Shown piece by piece: positions 16,773 to 25,867 of a stretch of 35,246 bases of DNA. Source of the DNA: Verrucomicrobiota bacterium (GTDB lineage Bacteria > Verrucomicrobiota > Verrucomicrobiia > Limisphaerales > JAIPKD01); contig JAIPKD010000027.1 of NCBI GenBank assembly GCA_021733835.1, positions 1-35,246 of the forward strand, in the 5' to 3' direction. Every line of letters starts with the position of its first letter. Position 1 is the first letter of the stretch. The notes beneath the pieces were generated by a model. It saw only the letters and a list, made by a program, of their open reading frames with translations, searched no databases and was not told the origin of the DNA. The translations under genes were made by a program, and so were the position numbers.

Positions 16773-17101
16773 AAAAACACGATATGCATATTTTCCGATT
16801 CCGCAAGTATTAGCAGCAGCAATTCTAATTATGGATTTCCGGGGCCCAGGTGATCGGTGTCTGGGGAGGCTTAGAAAAGCCGGCAGGGATTCGAAAAAAA
16901 GAGCGACAAAGCGTGACTTTTCTCCTTGCCCCCCTTAAGCATCCACTACCATTTTAACTAAATCGGTCATAATGAAAATTGCTGCCGGTTCTGTGAGGGG
17001 CGTTGACGTTTCTCACAAGGTTGAATAATGTGAAACTCTTGATACCGAAAGGCAAGAGTATCATAAAAAACAAACTAAACCTAAATTGCAGGAACCATAT
17101 T
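16773..17101. other. Gene-free divergent region (329 bp)
   Basis: This region separates the FmdB start (-) from the DUF1593 start (+). It holds purine-rich and C-rich tracts (gattcgaaaaaaagagcgac, ccttgccccccttaag). Near its right end is TTGACGTTTCTCACAA (17003-17018), also found with one mismatch before serS. TTGACG followed after 17 bases by TAATGT could be a sigma70-like promoter. The track ORF opening at the TTG of this motif is not accepted as the real start. I see no RNA gene. Confidence 0.5.
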
Positions 17102-18529
17102 ATGTCTACTCGATATTATTATGTGATAATATTGATTTTTCTCTGTCTGATCTCTAATGACGTTCACGCATTTGGCCCGAACCCAAGGGTGTGGGAGAAG
17201 CCGCGGGTTATCGTCACGAGTGACGGCGAAATTGATGACGAGTGTTCTATGGTTCGTTTCCTGCTTTATGCCAATGAATGGGATGTTGAGGGTATTGTCA
17301 CATCGAGTTCACAATACCACGCGCACGGACATAACTGGGCTGGGGATGACTGGATTGAGCCATATCTTGATGCATATGCGGAGGTTTACCCGAACCTGGT
17401 GAAACATGATCCGGCGTATCCGTCGCCGGAGTATTTGAGAAAACGCACTGTCTTGGGCAACGTGAAAGCCGAAGGCGATATGGATGAAGAAACAGCGGGT
17501 TCACAGCTTATTGTAAAAGCGCTTTTGGACGAAACCGACGCCCGGCCGGTTTGGCTGCAGGCATGGGGTGGGCCGAACACTATAGCTCGAGCTCTAAAAA
17601 CTATTGAAGAAGAACATCCGACGAGGATGGCCGAGGTGGCAAAGAAGATACGCCTCTTCTTTATCTGGGAGCAGGATTCAACGTATCAAGATTATATTCG
17701 GCTGCATTGGGGGAAGTACAATATCCCCACGATTGTTTCCGATCAGTTCGTCGCGTTCGCGTATCACTGGGACAAGATTCTTCCCGAGCAGACGCAAGAT
17801 GTCTTTCGCGGGGATTGGATGACCCGACACATCCTGAAGGATCACGGAGCGTTGTGTGCGCTGTACAAGGCGCATGATGACGGTCGTTTCCGATCCGAGG
17901 GTGATTCGCCGGCATTTTTGCATACGATCCCAACGGGACTGCGAAGCATTGAATCTCCGGACTGGGGTGGATGGGGCGGACGCTATGTGCGGGTGCGCCA
18001 GAACACGTGGCTCGATCCCGTGTTAGAACCCGGGTACGAGTATCCCGAGGGCAGATGGTATTCCTCGAACGCCTGGGGCCGGAGCCGCATGCGTGAGAAT
18101 ACCCCCAACGACCAGAAACTCATCGCCTATCTAAAACCCATGTGGCGCTGGTTTGATGCGATTCAGAACGATTTTGCGGCGCGGGCAGACTGGTGCGTGA
18201 AATCGTTTGAAGAGGCCAATCACCCGCCGGTTGTTGTGCTGGGACATGCAACAGACTTGAAAGCGCAGCCCGGTGCGACTGTAAAACTGAGTGCTAAGGG
18301 TACAAACGATCCGGACGGCGATAAGCTTTCGTATCGTTGGTGGCAATACGAAGAGGCGGATACTTACAGCGGAACTATTGAAATCCGCAATGGAGTGCAG
18401 CGGGATGCCTCATTCACAGTACCAGGCGATGCCGGTAATGAGGAAACCATCCATATTATCTGCGAGGTTACAGATGATGGCATGCCGTCATTAACAAGGT
18501 ATCAGAGAGTAGTTATCGAGATTGAATAG
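17102..18529 (+). CDS. Exported DUF1593 (nucleoside-hydrolase-like) protein with Ig-like C-terminal domain
   Basis: I start at ATG 17102, preceded by CAGGAA at about seven bases; the track's TTG at 17003 adds an uncharacteristic leader. The resulting 475-residue protein begins with a signal peptide (VIILIFLCLISNDVHA, cleavage expected before FGPNP). The DUF1593 domain (about 35-310) has the Asp-rich strand VIVTSDGEIDDECSMVRF, then YANEWDVEGIVTSSSQYH and VWLQAWGGPNTIARAL, a fold related to inosine-uridine nucleoside hydrolases. A C-terminal Ig/cadherin-like domain carries GTNDPDGDKLSYRWWQY and EVTDDGMPSL. Family members are exported and often annotated as cellulose-binding or glycoside-active; the substrate is not proven. 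It precedes the PL1 gene by 53 bp, so a shared transcript is likely. Confidence 0.88.
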   Translation: MSTRYYYVIILIFLCLISNDVHAFGPNPRVWEKPRVIVTSDGEIDDECSMVRFLLYANEWDVEGIVTSSSQYHAHGHNWAGDDWIEPYLDAYAEVYPNLVKHDPAYPSPEYLRKRTVLGNVKAEGDMDEETAGSQLIVKALLDETDARPVWLQAWGGPNTIARALKTIEEEHPTRMAEVAKKIRLFFIWEQDSTYQDYIRLHWGKYNIPTIVSDQFVAFAYHWDKILPEQTQDVFRGDWMTRHILKDHGALCALYKAHDDGRFRSEGDSPAFLHTIPTGLRSIESPDWGGWGGRYVRVRQNTWLDPVLEPGYEYPEGRWYSSNAWGRSRMRENTPNDQKLIAYLKPMWRWFDAIQNDFAARADWCVKSFEEANHPPVVVLGHATDLKAQPGATVKLSAKGTNDPDGDKLSYRWWQYEEADTYSGTIEIRNGVQRDASFTVPGDAGNEETIHIICEVTDDGMPSLTRYQRVVIEIE

Positions 18530-18582
18530 CATAACTAAAAAGCGTAAAACCAAAAAATTGAATGATTAACAGGGAGAGAAAA

Positions 18583-19893
18583 ATGACATTTGTGAAAGTT
18601 ACAAGATCACTAATATCCATTTTTTTATTGTGTTATGCCGGCACTCTTTATTCCCAGCAATTGGCTTTTCCCACCGCCGAGGGATATGGAAAATACACTG
18701 TTGGGGGACGCGGCGGTAAGGTAATCGAAGTAACGAACCTTGATAGTTCCGGTACAGGCAGCTTTGCCGCTGCGGTGGCTGATTCAGGGGCGCGAACGGT
18801 AGTATTCAGAGTTTCAGGCACGATAACGGGCAATTTTAGAATTAATAATGACAACATTACTATTGCCGGGCAAACGGCGCCAGGAGACGGGATATGTATC
18901 AATGGGAGTCTCACCATCGACGCCAATGATGTGATCATTAGATATATTCGCGTAAGGTTCGACCCTTCTACCGGTGAAAGTGACGCGATATTCGCCAGGT
19001 ACCATAAGAACATTATTCTTGATCATATCTCAGCCAGTTGGAGCACCGATGAGGTGATGTCGGTGTACATGAATGAGAACGTCACAATTCAATGGTGCAT
19101 GATCACTGAAGCATGCCCAAAAGGCACCAGCGATTCGCATAGATTCGGAGGCATCTGGGGAAACAATTACTGTACCATGCATCACAACCTGTTCGCGCAT
19201 AACGAGAGTCGCAATCCACGCTGGGCTTCAGGCTGCGGCTATAACGATTACCGAAACAACGTCATCTACAATTGGGCTTATCAAAGTTGTTATGGGGGAG
19301 AAAAGAGTCAAACAAGTTCTGATTTCGGTTTCACCACCATCAATATGTTGGGCAATTATTACAAGGCGGGACCTGCCACTCACGATAATGTAATGAGACG
19401 GATCGCAGAACCTTCAGCGCGTGGACCCGAGGACAAGGGCAGTTGGTACGTTGCCGATAATTACGTTCACGGTTATCCCGATGTTACTGCCGACAATTGG
19501 AAGGGAGTCGACGGCAGCTCATACATAAAACTGAGCGCACCGTGGGATGCTATGACGATTGACCAGCACACTGCGGAAGAGGCTTATTTAGCTGTTCTTG
19601 ACAGTGTAGGCTGTTCATTCCCAAAGCGCGATACTGTGGATGAACGCATTATTGAAGAAGTTCGCACAGGTACGGCAACAAAAGGTAATCATGGTATTAT
19701 CGACTCTCCAAGCGATGTAGGTGGCTGGCCGACTTTAGCTTCTGAACCGGCTCCCGATGATGCGGATCATGACGGCATGCCGGACAAGTGGGAGCAAAAC
19801 AATGGTCTCGATCCCGATAATGCGGATGATCGAAATACCCTGGCTGATGATGGCTTTACAATGCTGGAGAAATATCTAAATGACATAAGATAA
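18583..19893 (+). CDS. Secreted pectate-lyase-like polysaccharide lyase (PL1 type)
   Basis: The start at ATG 18583 has AGGGAGAG four bases upstream; the track ATG at 18562 precedes that ribosome site. About 436 residues. A signal peptide (SLISIFLLCYAGTLYS) leads into AFPTAEGYGKYTVGGRGGKV, the usual opening of PL1 parallel beta-helix enzymes. Further signatures are ITIAGQTAPGDGICI, IILDHISASWSTDEV, HHNLFAHNESRNPRW with the probable catalytic Arg, and YRNNVIYNWAYQ. The C-terminus has a calcium-binding thrombospondin-type-3-like piece (DADHDGMPDKWEQNNGLDP). The predicted role is beta-elimination of polygalacturonate or a related uronate polymer outside the cytoplasm. It is paired with the DUF1593 gene and followed by an intergenic repeat element. 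Confidence 0.92.
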   Translation: MTFVKVTRSLISIFLLCYAGTLYSQQLAFPTAEGYGKYTVGGRGGKVIEVTNLDSSGTGSFAAAVADSGARTVVFRVSGTITGNFRINNDNITIAGQTAPGDGICINGSLTIDANDVIIRYIRVRFDPSTGESDAIFARYHKNIILDHISASWSTDEVMSVYMNENVTIQWCMITEACPKGTSDSHRFGGIWGNNYCTMHHNLFAHNESRNPRWASGCGYNDYRNNVIYNWAYQSCYGGEKSQTSSDFGFTTINMLGNYYKAGPATHDNVMRRIAEPSARGPEDKGSWYVADNYVHGYPDVTADNWKGVDGSSYIKLSAPWDAMTIDQHTAEEAYLAVLDSVGCSFPKRDTVDERIIEEVRTGTATKGNHGIIDSPSDVGGWPTLASEPAPDDADHDGMPDKWEQNNGLDPDNADDRNTLADDGFTMLEKYLNDIR

Positions 19894-19910
19894 AGTTCTT
19901 GATGACGGTC

Positions 19911-19976
19911 GGTAATCGAATAATGCCGTAGCAATCGCTGCCGCTGCGACTGATCCTTCGGACACAGCCGCGCTCC
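19911..19976 (+). repeat. Modular intergenic repeat, copy 2 (rearranged)
   Basis: GGTAATCGAATAATGCCGTAGC is followed directly by GCTGCGACTGATCC...CACAGCCGCGCTCC. Both modules occur in the other two copies, but here the first module is in the opposite orientation relative to the second. The GCG-a-CTG/CAG-c-CGC hairpin has one A-C mismatch where copy 1 is perfectly paired. It lies between the lyase gene and serS. Confidence 0.65.
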
Positions 19977-20010
19977 GGCGGATTTGGAATTTGCAAACTT
20001 GCCCTTGAGC

Positions 20011-20026
20011 TTGACGTTTCTTACAA
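20011..20026 (+). promoter_or_regulatory. Shared 16-base element upstream of serS
   Basis: TTGACGTTTCTTACAA lies 8 bases before the serS ATG and matches 15 of 16 bases at 17003-17018. It contains a -35-like TTGACG, but a -10 placed 17 bases on would overlap the start codon, so its role as a promoter here is doubtful. It may be another operator or part of an interspersed element. Confidence 0.35.
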
Positions 20027-20033
20027 TCAACAC

Positions 20034-21338
20034 ATGTTGGATATACGACTGGTACGCGAGAAGACCGACGAAGTCAAGAGATTATTAGCGCAACGAAGGG
20101 CAGGGGACGAAAAGAAAATCGACGAGTTGCTGGAGTTGGACGCCGAGCGCAGGAGGCTCCTGGGCGAGGTCGAACAGCTCAAGGCGCTTAGGAATCGGGT
20201 CTCCAAAGAAATCGGCTTGTTGATGAAGGAAAAGCGCCTCGAGGAAGCCGAAGACAAGAAATCACAAACCAGGGAGACCGGTAAAAAGATTTCCGAGATA
20301 GACGCGCAGGTTGCCGGTATCGAGGATAGACGAAACGATCTACTTTTGAACATTCCGAATACACCGCATTCCAGCGTGCCTGACGGCGCGGATGAATCGG
20401 ATAATGTCACTGTAAGGGAGTGGGGTGAAAAGCCTGTATTCGAATTCGAGCCGAAGATACATATTGACTTGTGCGAATCGCTTGGGTTGGTCGACTTCGC
20501 ACGCGGCGCGAAGTTGGCCGGCAGCGGGTTTCCGCTGTATACCGGCGCCGGCGCAAGGCTCGAGAGGGCGCTGATCCAGTTCATGCTTGATATTCACACC
20601 TCGGAGCACGGCTATCACGAGGTGCAACCGCCGTTCATGGTAAACCGAGATTGTATGACGGGTGTGGGACAATTCCCGAAGTTCGTCGACCAGGCGTATG
20701 TGGTTCAAGAAGGCGAGGATACGGAAACCTTCGGCAAGCTTTGCATGATACCGACGGCCGAGGCGCCGGTGGCCAATATCCACCGCGACGAGATTCTAAG
20801 TGAAAATGAATTGCCGAAATATTACTGCGCATACAGCCCGTGCTTCCGCGCCGAGGCCGGCGCCGCGGGCGTGGGTACACGCGGTCTGATACGCACACAT
20901 CAGTTCGATAAAGTTGAACTCATCAAGCTTGTTCCGCCTGAAAACAGTTACGACGAACTGGAATCGATGGTAGCGAACGCGGAAACAATTTTACAGCGCT
21001 TGGGATTGCATTACCGCATACTGCACCTGTGCACCGGCGATATGGGGTTCGCCAGCGCTAAGACTTACGACATCGAAGTATGGGCGCCCGGACAGGGACA
21101 GTACCTTGAGGTGTCGAGCTGTTCGAACTGCGAGGATTACCAGGCACGGCGGATGAATATCAGGTATAAGACCGGCTCGGGTGAAAAGGTGCTTCCGCAC
21201 ATCCTCAACGGCAGCGGAACGGCGTTGGCACGTCTTTTTGTGGCGCTGATAGAATCGTATCAGCGATCCGACGGCTCGGTGGGCGTGCCTCAGGTATTGC
21301 AGTCTTATATGAAAACGGACTTGATTGGTGTTAGTTGA
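20034..21338 (+). CDS. serS: Seryl-tRNA synthetase
   Basis: Charges tRNA-Ser with serine in the cytoplasm. The 434-residue length is normal. The N-terminal domain (about 1-105) is the long antiparallel coiled coil that grips the tRNA-Ser arm, opening MLDIRLVREKTDEVKRLLAQR. The class II catalytic core has motif 2 (CFRAEAGAAGVGTRGLIRTHQF), the serine-site TAEAP (MIPTAEAPVANIH), KVELIKL, EVSSCSNCEDYQARR and motif 3 (LNGSGTALARLFVALIE). No obvious Shine-Dalgarno precedes the ATG. glgA follows after 39 bp, so co-transcription is possible although the functions are unrelated. Confidence 0.97.
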   Translation: MLDIRLVREKTDEVKRLLAQRRAGDEKKIDELLELDAERRRLLGEVEQLKALRNRVSKEIGLLMKEKRLEEAEDKKSQTRETGKKISEIDAQVAGIEDRRNDLLLNIPNTPHSSVPDGADESDNVTVREWGEKPVFEFEPKIHIDLCESLGLVDFARGAKLAGSGFPLYTGAGARLERALIQFMLDIHTSEHGYHEVQPPFMVNRDCMTGVGQFPKFVDQAYVVQEGEDTETFGKLCMIPTAEAPVANIHRDEILSENELPKYYCAYSPCFRAEAGAAGVGTRGLIRTHQFDKVELIKLVPPENSYDELESMVANAETILQRLGLHYRILHLCTGDMGFASAKTYDIEVWAPGQGQYLEVSSCSNCEDYQARRMNIRYKTGSGEKVLPHILNGSGTALARLFVALIESYQRSDGSVGVPQVLQSYMKTDLIGVS

Positions 21339-21377
21339 GAATCGTCCGGGATATAACCAAAGCTATTTAGACATTAA

Positions 21378-22838
21378 ATGAACATTATCCTGGCAAGCTC
21401 AGAAGTTCATCCTTACTCGAAGACAGGCGGCCTAGCCGATATGGTCGGGGCGATATCCAAGACGCTGGCCGAACGCGGACATGACGTATCGGTCGTAACG
21501 CCGTTATACCGGGGTGTTCTGCGGCGTTATCCGCGGACTAGACCGTATGGGCTCAGGTTTGATATTGAACTCGGGGACTCGATCGAGCGCGCAGAGGTCT
21601 TTTCCCTCGAGCTGAATCATAACTCGAGGATTCTTTTTGTTGCGCATGACGGCTTTTTTGATCGCAACGGATTGTACCAGGACGCGGAGCAGGGGACGGA
21701 CTATCCCGATAACGCTCAACGCTATCTCTTCTTCTCGAAATGTGTTGTTGAAATATGCGGTAAGTTACCCAATAAGCCGGACGTGGTTCATCTGCATGAT
21801 TGGCAGACCGGATTCGTCCCTCTTTTCTTGATGGCGAAGTACGCCGGTAATAATAGGCCGGGCACGGTCATGACCATTCATAACCTGGCGTACCAGGGCA
21901 ATTTCGCACCGGACACCATGCCGTTTCTTAATCTGCCGTATAGGTTCTTTAATCCGGAGGGTATCGAGTTTTACGGAAATATTAGTTTTTTGAAGACTGG
22001 ATTGGTATACGCGGACTTGATTACCACCGTAAGCCCGACGTATGCGAGGGAAATCACTACTCCGGAATTTGGATGCAGTCTGGACGGCGTCTTGAGAAAA
22101 CGGCGTCAGTCACTGACGGGAATCCTCAACGGCGTGGATTATTCGGAGTGGAATACGACGCATAATCCCGTTCTGCCGCAAGCGTTCAATTTCAAGAATT
22201 TACAGGGTAAGAAGCAGGCGAAGTTGAAGATGCAGAGGGAGCTTGGTATGGCCGAATCCGCGAATACACCTGTCTTCGGCAACATAGGCCGGCTCGCGTA
22301 TCAGAAAGGCATCGATATACTGCTGAGAGTATTGCCGGACTTCCTTGAACAAGATTTCCAGTTCGTTTGCCTCGGCGCCGGATCACACGAGATCGAGAAG
22401 GCCCTGACTGAATTGAAAACCAGGTTTCCAAGACAAATCGGAATCCTATTCGGATTCTATCCGGACATGGCGCATCTTATCGAAGCCGGATGCGATTTCT
22501 ATATCATGCCGTCCAGGTACGAACCGTGCGGGCTTAACCAGATGTTCAGTCTGCGCTACGGAACCATTCCCATTGTTCATGCTGTGGGCGGACTCGAAGA
22601 TTCCGTCGTCGACTATCGTGAATCCCTAGTTCGCGCAAATGGTATCAAGTTCCGCGCATATTCCGCAGAAACACTAGCCGTCGCAATTCGCGAGGCGCTC
22701 GAGCTTTACGGTTCGCCATACTTAATGCGGTATTTTCAAAGAAACGCAATGACCGCCGATTTCTCGTGGCATGCGGCGGCAGCCGAGTACGAGAAGGTTT
22801 ATGTGCGTTGCATTGAATTACTGAAGAGCGGCACTTGA
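21378..22838 (+). CDS. glgA: Glycogen synthase (ADP-glucose, GT5)
   Basis: Extends alpha-1,4-glucan from ADP-glucose for glycogen storage in the cytoplasm. The 486-residue protein opens MNIILASSEVHPYSKTGGLAD with the KTGGL substrate loop. Further motifs are VVHLHDWQTGFVPLF, TIHNLAYQGNFAP, SPTYAREITTPEFGCSLDGVL, GILNGVDYSEWN, GRLAYQKGIDILL and the GT-B donor-site PSRYEPCGLNQMFSLRYGTIP with its catalytic Glu pair, then GGLEDSV. All are typical of bacterial GlgA, and the length is normal. It lies 39 bp after serS; no glgB, glgC or glgP is in the window. Confidence 0.97.
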   Translation: MNIILASSEVHPYSKTGGLADMVGAISKTLAERGHDVSVVTPLYRGVLRRYPRTRPYGLRFDIELGDSIERAEVFSLELNHNSRILFVAHDGFFDRNGLYQDAEQGTDYPDNAQRYLFFSKCVVEICGKLPNKPDVVHLHDWQTGFVPLFLMAKYAGNNRPGTVMTIHNLAYQGNFAPDTMPFLNLPYRFFNPEGIEFYGNISFLKTGLVYADLITTVSPTYAREITTPEFGCSLDGVLRKRRQSLTGILNGVDYSEWNTTHNPVLPQAFNFKNLQGKKQAKLKMQRELGMAESANTPVFGNIGRLAYQKGIDILLRVLPDFLEQDFQFVCLGAGSHEIEKALTELKTRFPRQIGILFGFYPDMAHLIEAGCDFYIMPSRYEPCGLNQMFSLRYGTIPIVHAVGGLEDSVVDYRESLVRANGIKFRAYSAETLAVAIREALELYGSPYLMRYFQRNAMTADFSWHAAAAEYEKVYVRCIELLKSGT

Positions 22839-22932
22839 GCAAACCATGACAGTGGGCGACATAATAAACTGTTCCTAAAGAATTATTGCCTGTCCTTGGC
22901 GCTCCGATTCTGCCGGATCGGCATCGAATGCC

Positions 22933-23006
22933 ACGGCTTTATTCGATTACTGGGGCAACGACTTTTCGAGACTGCTGCGACTGGCTTTCAGCACAGCCGC
23001 GCTCCG
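22933..23006 (+). repeat. Modular intergenic repeat, copy 3
   Basis: ACGGCTTTATTCGATTACTGGGGC, a short linker ending TTTTCGA, then GACTGCTGCGACTGGC...CACAGCCGCGCTCC. It aligns over its whole length with the minus strand of 12010-12086. It lies in the 274-bp gap between the converging glgA and LptF/G-type genes. Confidence 0.7.
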
Positions 23007-23112
23007 TAATTAAATATAACATACATTGTGCGAAAATAATTGGGCGGGTTCCCTGACTGTGGTGTGACTATGTATAACTACGTAATGATTCTCAGCCTTT
23101 TCAATAAACGGA

Positions 23113-24222
23113 TTACTGCATACGCTGTGTGAAGATTATCCCTATCGCGCCGAATAAAGCGTTCGGCATCCACGCGCCCAGCCATGAAGGAATAAGTCCG
23201 CCCACTCCCAGCGCCATCCCGAACTTCAGGACGACGAAATAGATGAAGCATATCAATATGCTCGAAGCAACGCCTACGAATGCGTTACGGCGTCCGGTCA
23301 ACGTCCCGAACGGCAAAGATATAAGGACGACAACGATGCAGGTTAACGGCGAGGAGATTTTGCCGTGGAGCTGGGCCTGGAGGTATCTGATCTGTTGTGA
23401 ATTGGAGTTCGGATGTAATTTAAGATAATTGAATATCTCACGCATGCTAAGTTCAGGCCGCATTTCTTCGTCGAGGTCGTCGATGCCTGAGATTTTGATC
23501 TCACTCTTAATTTGTTCGGGTGTTTCAGTGATTTGCTCCAAGACAAGGACATCCTCTGTAGAAGGAACCGGGAAATCGTTTGTTAAAGGATTATAAGTAA
23601 ACATTCGGACATCGTTAAATTGCCAGTAGCCGTTTGTGAAGTCTGCATTTTGCGCCTGGATTTGGACGGATTTTGTAGGAGTTTGTTTCCAATCGATTTT
23701 CGGACGTATCATTTCGTGAGTTTCGACATTGTAAGCGCTTATATTCCAAACCCTGCGTTCGGGACGGTTAATAAACGTGATGTTTGTATGCCATGGTGAA
23801 TATCCTCTCGATTCGTCCTCTTTGATAACCGATTGGCTTAATTCCGTGGCGCGTGGAACGATGAATTCGCTGATGACGAACAGGCAACATCCGAGAATCG
23901 CGCCGGTTACCAGGTACGGCAGGCATAAACGCCAGTACGACACTCCGGCGGCGCGTATGGCTATCAGTTCGTTGTGCCGCGCATGATTGGTTATCGTGTA
24001 TAACATGGCCAGCAGTAAACCGACCGGCATGACGATGGAAAGGAACTCCGGTATTTTATAGAGGTAATAGACAGCGATCCCGTAAAAATCGGCGTCCCCT
24101 TTGCTGAACGAGGAGAGTTCCGACAACAGGTCCGACGATATCCAGAACACCAGGAAACCGGTGAGACAATATGTAAGCGGTACCAGGAGCTCCCTGACGA
24201 GATAGCGATCGATCAATCCCAT
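23113..24222 (-). CDS. LptF/LptG (YjgP/YjgQ) family lipopolysaccharide-export permease
   Basis: A 369-residue inner-membrane protein. The N-terminus MGLIDRYLVRELLVPLTYCLTGFLVFW starts TM1; IVMPVGLLLAMLYTI and NELIAIRAAGVSYWRLC form the conserved cytosolic coupling segment; a third and later membrane helices flank a periplasmic beta-jellyroll domain (about 150-260), and the C-terminus has ISLPFGTLTGRR followed by two further helices. LptF/G dimers with the LptB ATPase extract lipopolysaccharide for transport to the outer membrane, implying a Gram-negative envelope. Whether this is F or G is not decided, and the partner genes are not adjacent. It lies 49 bp downstream of the sulfatase in the same direction. 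Confidence 0.92.
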   Translation of the reverse strand: MGLIDRYLVRELLVPLTYCLTGFLVFWISSDLLSELSSFSKGDADFYGIAVYYLYKIPEFLSIVMPVGLLLAMLYTITNHARHNELIAIRAAGVSYWRLCLPYLVTGAILGCCLFVISEFIVPRATELSQSVIKEDESRGYSPWHTNITFINRPERRVWNISAYNVETHEMIRPKIDWKQTPTKSVQIQAQNADFTNGYWQFNDVRMFTYNPLTNDFPVPSTEDVLVLEQITETPEQIKSEIKISGIDDLDEEMRPELSMREIFNYLKLHPNSNSQQIRYLQAQLHGKISSPLTCIVVVLISLPFGTLTGRRNAFVGVASSILICFIYFVVLKFGMALGVGGLIPSWLGAWMPNALFGAIGIIFTQRMQ

Positions 24223-24271
24223 TTGTCCATTTGTCTGCTAAATACGGCGGTTAACCGAGATACGAAAAGTA

Positions 24272-25672
24272 TTAACGAATTCTTTCATCTAATTGCGTCT
24301 TACCCGGTTTTAGCGCATTTTTGTGCTTAGCAAGCTCTTCGACAATGTCATCGATCACGCCGGGGTTCTTCTCGGCGATGTTGTATTGTTCCGAGGGGTC
24401 TACTTCGAGATTGAATAACAGGGGCGGATCATGCTTTTGCGGGCCGGCGCCGTAGCCTTTTTGAGTAATAAAATGCGCCTTGTACGCGCCTTTTCTCACG
24501 GCGAACACGCGCTCACCGCGGTAAAAGAACATTAAATCGCGTTTGGGCTCCGATCCGGGATTGAAGAGCATGGACGAGATATCCGTGCCGTCGATGATCC
24601 GGTCGTTCGGCGGACTTACTTCGGCGAGCGAGAGGATGGTTGGGAATACGTCCAGGGTTGAGGCCATTTTTCTTATGACCGAATTCGGTGGTATCTTGCC
24701 CGGCCACCACGCGATAGCGGGCTCGCGCATACCGCCTTCCCAGGTACTGCCCTTGCCGCCGCGCAGGAGTCCGGCCGAGCCGCCGAATTCGTCCTGGGTA
24801 AGCCACGGCCCGTTGTCACTTGTGAAAATGACAAGCGTGTTTTCGCCGAGCCCCTCATTTCTCAAAGTTTCGAGTATTCGACCGACGCTCCAGTCGATTT
24901 CTTCGACAACGTCCCCGAAGATTCCACGCATGCTCTTGCCGTCGAATTTATCGGATGCAAATAATGGAATATGCGGGAATGTATGCGCCATATAGAGAAA
25001 GAACGGCTTGTCATTGTTATTCTTGATAAACTTCACCGCCTCGGCGGTATAGCGTTTTGTCAATGTATGTTGATTCGCCGGACGTTCGATTATCTCATTA
25101 TTCCGCACGAGCGGCACGTTCCAGTATTCGATTTTAGGATTTCGAAGCGCGTTTTTACCGCCCGGTTTTCCGGGCACGTGATCCATGTCATTGCTATATG
25201 GAATCCCGAAGTAGTAATCGAATCCGTTTTGGGTAGGAAGATACTGTTTTAGATGTCCTAAATGCCACTTACCGATACACGCGCTTGTATAGCCATTTGC
25301 CTTTAGCGCTTCGGCAATAGTTATTTCACTTTCAGGTATACCATTGGCAGAATCGGGGAAAAGGACGCGGCGCCTATCGCTGCACATGCCGCTGCGCACC
25401 GGAAGCCTACCGGTCATCAATGCCGCGCGGCTGGGCGTGCAAACCGAAGCGGCGGCGTAGAAAGAAGTGAAACGCACCCCCTGCTCCGCCATCCGATCCA
25501 GGCTCGGCGTCTTTATGCTCGGATGCCCGTAACATCCGAGATCGCCGTATCCAAGGTCGTCGGCGAAGATAAGGACGAAATTCGGTTGTCCCGCAGCCAT
25601 GACCAATGTTGAACCGGCAACAATAGAGATCAGCGGCGTAAGTACCAATTTTAAAAAGGCAGAGTATTTCAT
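24272..25672 (-). CDS. Exported type I sulfatase (arylsulfatase-like, S1 family)
   Basis: A 466-residue protein with a signal peptide (LVLTPLISIVAGSTLVMAAG). Residues D38/D39 in LIFADDLGYGDLGCYGHP bind calcium. C78 in the VCTPSRAALMTGR signature is the Cys converted to formylglycine by the sulfatase-activating enzyme. GKWHLGH, HTFPHIPL and FTSDNGPWL supply further active-site residues, and GLLRGGKGSTWEGGMREP is typical of arylsulfatase A-like members. The protein would hydrolyse sulfate esters, probably on polysaccharides, outside the cytoplasm. No maturase gene is in the window. Together with the lyase about 4 kb upstream it fits a polysaccharide-degrading lifestyle. Confidence 0.95.
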   Translation of the reverse strand: MKYSAFLKLVLTPLISIVAGSTLVMAAGQPNFVLIFADDLGYGDLGCYGHPSIKTPSLDRMAEQGVRFTSFYAAASVCTPSRAALMTGRLPVRSGMCSDRRRVLFPDSANGIPESEITIAEALKANGYTSACIGKWHLGHLKQYLPTQNGFDYYFGIPYSNDMDHVPGKPGGKNALRNPKIEYWNVPLVRNNEIIERPANQHTLTKRYTAEAVKFIKNNNDKPFFLYMAHTFPHIPLFASDKFDGKSMRGIFGDVVEEIDWSVGRILETLRNEGLGENTLVIFTSDNGPWLTQDEFGGSAGLLRGGKGSTWEGGMREPAIAWWPGKIPPNSVIRKMASTLDVFPTILSLAEVSPPNDRIIDGTDISSMLFNPGSEPKRDLMFFYRGERVFAVRKGAYKAHFITQKGYGAGPQKHDPPLLFNLEVDPSEQYNIAEKNPGVIDDIVEELAKHKNALKPGKTQLDERIR

Positions 25673-25867
25673 AAGCCATCCATATTCTTGCGCAAATTCT
25701 TATGCAATTATTCTTTTACAGGATCGGCTATCGCCTGTCGAGTAAATCCGGCGGGTTCAGGATCACTGTGCGCTGATTATATCGATTGTTTGAAGACTAC
25801 GCCGCTCGGGTTCTAAAAGTCAATTATGGTTGACGCAGAGGGCGATGAAATCGCTGGAAATATGAAA

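Noticed and set aside
16773-17101. SRP RNA or tRNA fragment in the gap before the DUF1593 gene
   Set aside because: GAATCCCTGCCGGC on the minus strand resembles a tRNA T-arm edge, but no cloverleaf or SRP core (ccggaaggaagcagcc-type) could be built.
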